A stretch of DNA of 64,000 nt, taken from assembly GCA_009617715.1 (NCBI GenBank), contig VTFK01000075.1:558001-622000 (forward strand), written 5' to 3'. Made by a program: the position numbers and the translations under genes. Of the stretch, positions 1 through 64,000 are shown one piece after another. This stretch comes from Plectrocnemia conspersa. Its lineage: Eukaryota; Arthropoda; Insecta; Trichoptera; Polycentropodidae. How positions within the stretch are numbered: the first letter of the stretch is position 1; the number at the start of each line of letters is the position of its first letter. Below the pieces are notes generated by a model. That model made no database searches. It was not told the origin of the DNA and saw only the letters and a program-made list of their open reading frames with translations.

Positions 1-325
1 TAACCAAAGTGCTTCAATGGGATATTGGAAGAATCGATATGACCAAATTGCCTAATATTAGAGGATCTGTATGTACTACTTTGATTTAATCTATATCTGT
101 TATATAACTTTGTTATGTGATAATTTAAATTAATTATAGGTTTCGGTGGTTTCTGGTGCTGATACAACAGGAGCTAATCCTACCATTAATGTCCATTTTA
201 ATATACTTCAACTAGCCGTAAGTGGACTGCGCGTGAACAGACTCGATATGCACGGCGAAAAGTATAAACCATTCAAGGGCGTCAAATACGTCACGAAAGC
301 TGGTAAATTCCATATCAGAATGTGA
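1..325 (+). CDS. AP-3 complex subunit mu, last two exons (3' partial)
   Basis: C-terminal end of the medium (mu) chain of the AP-3 clathrin-adaptor complex, which binds tyrosine-based sorting signals and routes cargo from endosomes to lysosomes and lysosome-related organelles. Two exons are visible: 1-68 and 140-325, separated by a 71-bp intron (gt at 69-70, ag at 138-139) with no phase break. The joined frame reads TKVLQWDIGRIDMTKLPNIR..., then ANPTINVHFNILQLAVSGL and RLDMHGEKYKPFKGVKYVTK, ending AGKFHIRM and TGA at 323-325. The block around GEKYKPFKGVKYVTKAGKF is the highly conserved C-terminus of AP-3 mu, within the mu homology domain, and separates it from AP-1 and AP-2 mu. The 5' part lies outside the window. 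The gene converges on the arrestin gene. The Drosophila counterpart is carmine; I leave the symbol blank because the species is unknown. Confidence 0.93.
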
Positions 326-433
326 AATGAATGTTCTTAATTATTATAATAATTTTATTATTGATCATATAACGAATATATAAATATACTATATTGTTTC
401 TATATAATAACTTTGTCTTATTTATATTATAAT

Positions 434-439
434 AATAAA
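434..439 (+). promoter_or_regulatory. Candidate poly(A) signal of the AP-3 mu gene
   Basis: AATAAA lies about 110 bp after the AP-3 mu stop codon in a very AT-rich 3' region. It is the first good match on this strand downstream of the stop; cleavage has not been shown. Confidence 0.5.
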
Positions 440-1997
440 AAGATTTTTTTAATTACATTTTTATTATGCAAAAATACATTGAAGTTAGTCATGATGGTTT
501 TTGGGGCACATGCATCGTATTCTAAATTCAATTATTAAAATACTATCAACATTTATGTCTTTTGATACATTAAAATAATATATTACTAGAAGTCATGCGA
601 ATTGCTAATACATACTTATATACAGAAATTTAGTTCGATGTTTATACATTAAATAAATTAAAAATGTATATTTTACAATTTTTCATATATTTTTAAATAC
701 AAATAGATAATATTGTTTACAAAAATGTATTCGGTGAAAACAAAAACGCATCTAAAGCTAATTAGGCCATTTTATGAATTTTAATAAATTATCATATTTA
801 AGGCTATGTTCTCCTGAGATCCTGTCTTTAAAAATAATTAAATAATAATTGATATACAGCAAATTTAAAATATTTTTTTCATAATATTATTTAATTTACA
901 CAATAGTTCTTCATTTAAATTTGATAATAATTGAAGCGGCGCTAATAGTCATTCCATTGACACGTTTTCCCATAGTACGTTATTAATTGATTTTTACGCA
1001 TGTAAATTTGGATTTACTGTATATTTACTTTTATAATAAATGAATTGACTGAGTATATAGATTTTATTTGTGATTTTGGTACAATATTTGATTATATAAA
1101 GTAATAAAGATAATGGGGTCATGGCCAACGTAGGATAGGATAAGGCGATCGTCACTTCCTGCGTCAATTTCTCATTATAACATCTCAATTTAACCCATGA
1201 CCCATGACATATTTGTTCAACTGATTTACATAAGATAAAGCAGCAGAAAATAAATATAATTGAATAATCCCCAGGAGCTCGAAGAAGTTTCTTCTAAGTT
1301 ATACGCGTTGACACAACTTTAACAAATTGTATCTTAGAATATCTTGCAATAAGAATACGGTAAAATATAAATACCTCTCCTTGTCATAAGAGTGTACTCG
1401 AGCCCCCTAATTAATGAGAATAGTAGATAAGAAATTTCAGTAACTGCTGTTGGAATATTAGTCAGATTCTAACATCCAAATCATTTACTACATCTGTCGT
1501 TACTATCAATTAAATAATCAAAATTAAGTTGCGTTTATGTTATGAATAATTTTAAAGGTACGTACCAAAAAATATGTGTATATAAGTTTTATAATAGAGG
1601 TAGGTTTTAGTTTTGCTAGTTACTTTTGTTAAAAATAATTTAAAAATTCATAATAAATATAATAGCTTTTCTGATATGTATTTGATTAATTGTTTTACAA
1701 AAATACATATTCAGTTGACACTGTTATGAAGTGTAGATTGTTTTATAATGTGATATTATTAACTATGTACATACAACGATTATACGGTAAGTATTGAAAA
1801 TATATTTTATCATTCTTAAACGTATACACATATAAGAACTATATTTTTCTCTATATACATTTATTGATTGACACAATATAGATATTAATGCAATATATTA
1901 TGTAATATATAGGGAATGTGTTTAATACATATATGATAGAACACAGATTATATTAGTCTTTACAATAGATTAATTTGACATTAATATAAAATATATA
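440..1997. other. AT-rich spacer between converging genes
   Basis: No coding exon or recognisable mobile element is seen between the AP-3 mu and arrestin 3' ends. Short open frames here (for example at 994-1188 on the minus strand) have no recognisable family and AT-driven composition. Confidence 0.6.
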
Positions 1998-2003
1998 TTT
2001 ATT
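1998..2003 (-). promoter_or_regulatory. Candidate poly(A) signal of the arrestin gene
   Basis: Minus-strand AATAAA lies about 90 bp beyond the end of the open extension that follows the arrestin TGA, and about 315 bp beyond the TGA itself. It therefore suits a transcript whose 3' UTR includes the whole extension, but does not prove translation of it. Confidence 0.4.
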
Positions 2004-2089
2004 ATAAACACTGTGCAAACATCAAATTTAATAACATTATTTTTATATATAGAACAATTTTGCGTATTAAGCATATCCACCGTTTATCA

Positions 2090-2317
2090 TTAAGAACATC
2101 TTCTGCTGTTGGCGTTTAAACAACAAACTACTTTCCTTATGTTCGATGTGAAGTTATTTTGGTCAACGTCTCCAGATGACTTTGCATCGGCTACGACGAT
2201 TTCAGTGCCTTTACCAGTCCACTTGGATATGATATCCTTCTTTGTGATAGGTTTATACTTATTGCCGTTATCATTATGAATGATTTCACTTTTCATTTTG
2301 GAAACGTCCTCTTTGGA
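2090..2317 (-). other. Open in-frame extension after the arrestin TGA
   Basis: Directly after TGA (2320-2318) the arrestin frame continues with SKEDVSKMKSEIIHNDNGNK and runs for about 75 codons to TAA at 2090, hydrophilic and Lys/Asp/Ser-rich like the tail before it. In DNA this AT-rich such a run without a stop is uncommon. It may be a readthrough extension, a recently truncated tail, or an unused open stretch. The base after TGA is T, not the C that most favours readthrough. Confidence 0.4.
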
Positions 2318-63356
<61,039 letters not shown>

Positions 63357-64000
63357 CTGAAAAAAACATCAAAGCGCAATTACTCGCTACGGATAATTAC
63401 AATTCAGAACAGCTTACAATAGGGAAGACCTGGAGCAAACGGATACCTTTATGCATGAATTATTTTACTTTTTGGAAAAGCGAGGTTTTATTAGAATGTA
63501 TTTTTTATATGCTTTGTACCGTTACATTTAAAAAAATAACAAATCTGCCATTAGAGTTATAAATATAGTAATTTTATAGTAATAATTTGATGATAATGAA
63601 TTACTTGAATATTGAAAACGATTCTGATTTGGAAAATATAGCGATTGATTGCAACTAAATTTACATGATTTTAAAATAACGTCAACATATGGTGACGTTA
63701 TTCTTCAAAAATCCTCAAAAATATAGTTTTTGTTTGTCCTCCTTTTGTCCTTCTTTGTCCTCTTCGAGGAAAAAGGTCCAAGGTGGCCTTTGAAATTTTT
63801 TTAAATTATATATGCCGTATTTATAAAATGATTTCTAAATATTTTTTTTAAAACAAGAGTATAAAAAAATAAGATTTGACAAAATAAGCGTATATTTTAT
63901 ATCAAAACTTTTAAGAGATGTTTCAAAGGATATTTTTTTAACACCTCTTTGAAGGCGCAATTTCAAATTAAGCAGATATAAATTAAATATAAAACACGGC
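63357..64000. other. Arrestin intron upstream of exon a (partial)
   Basis: AT-rich sequence with no exon, promoter or mobile element that I can identify. The arrestin initiator exon must lie beyond the window. Confidence 0.6.

Noticed and set aside
63357..63379. ATG at 63379 as the arrestin start codon
   Set aside because: It lies upstream of a clear cag acceptor at 63359-63357; the exon begins with a split Arg codon that needs a preceding exon, as in other arrestins.

Overview
The window is AT-rich animal nuclear DNA with GT-AG introns that are either tiny (65-71 bp) or huge (12-28 kb), tRNA-derived SINEs, Jockey-like LINE fragments, hAT-like MITEs, and Tc1/mariner and piggyBac relics. The proteins fit an arthropod, most probably an insect. 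I cannot place it to order from the sequence alone.

Layout. Positions 1-325 (+) hold the last two exons of the AP-3 adaptor mu subunit. It converges with an arrestin gene on the minus strand that takes up almost all the rest. Eight arrestin exons can be joined without a phase break: 63356-63192, 34803-34677, 20049-19902, 7347-7167, 7101-6965, 5893-5800, 5734-5481 and 2886-2318. The true start codon lies beyond position 64000. The introns between the first four exons in the window are about 28.4, 14.6 and 12.6 kb, so most of the window is intron filled with repeat debris.

Nested in the 14.6-kb intron, on the same strand, is a complete PRP4-type splicing kinase gene (29875-27304). Its coding part has no introns, and its only lesion is one extra base at 28291, which separates the RS/lysine-rich N-terminal part from the kinase domain.

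The points most worth checking are: (i) the PRP4 kinase +1 frameshift, whose local sequence TTT-AGG-A resembles the Ty1-type +1 slip site; (ii) an in-frame TGA in the arrestin tail followed by about 76 open, coding-like codons; (iii) an insertion of roughly 85-95 residues, made largely by two dedicated exon parts, in the hinge between the two arrestin domains; (iv) a nested hAT MITE inside a LINE tail with a perfect 8-bp target duplication; (v) an element of about 1.7 kb flanked by inverted arrays of a GGGCGACGG minisatellite and carrying an internal 3 x ~175-bp tandem repeat; and (vi) two long palindromes, one just downstream of the kinase gene.

Functionally, AP-3 mu (endosome-to-lysosome sorting), arrestin (GPCR desensitisation and endocytosis) and PRP4 kinase (spliceosome activation) are separate housekeeping or signalling genes. 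Nothing in the sequence suggests a shared pathway or operon-like organisation.
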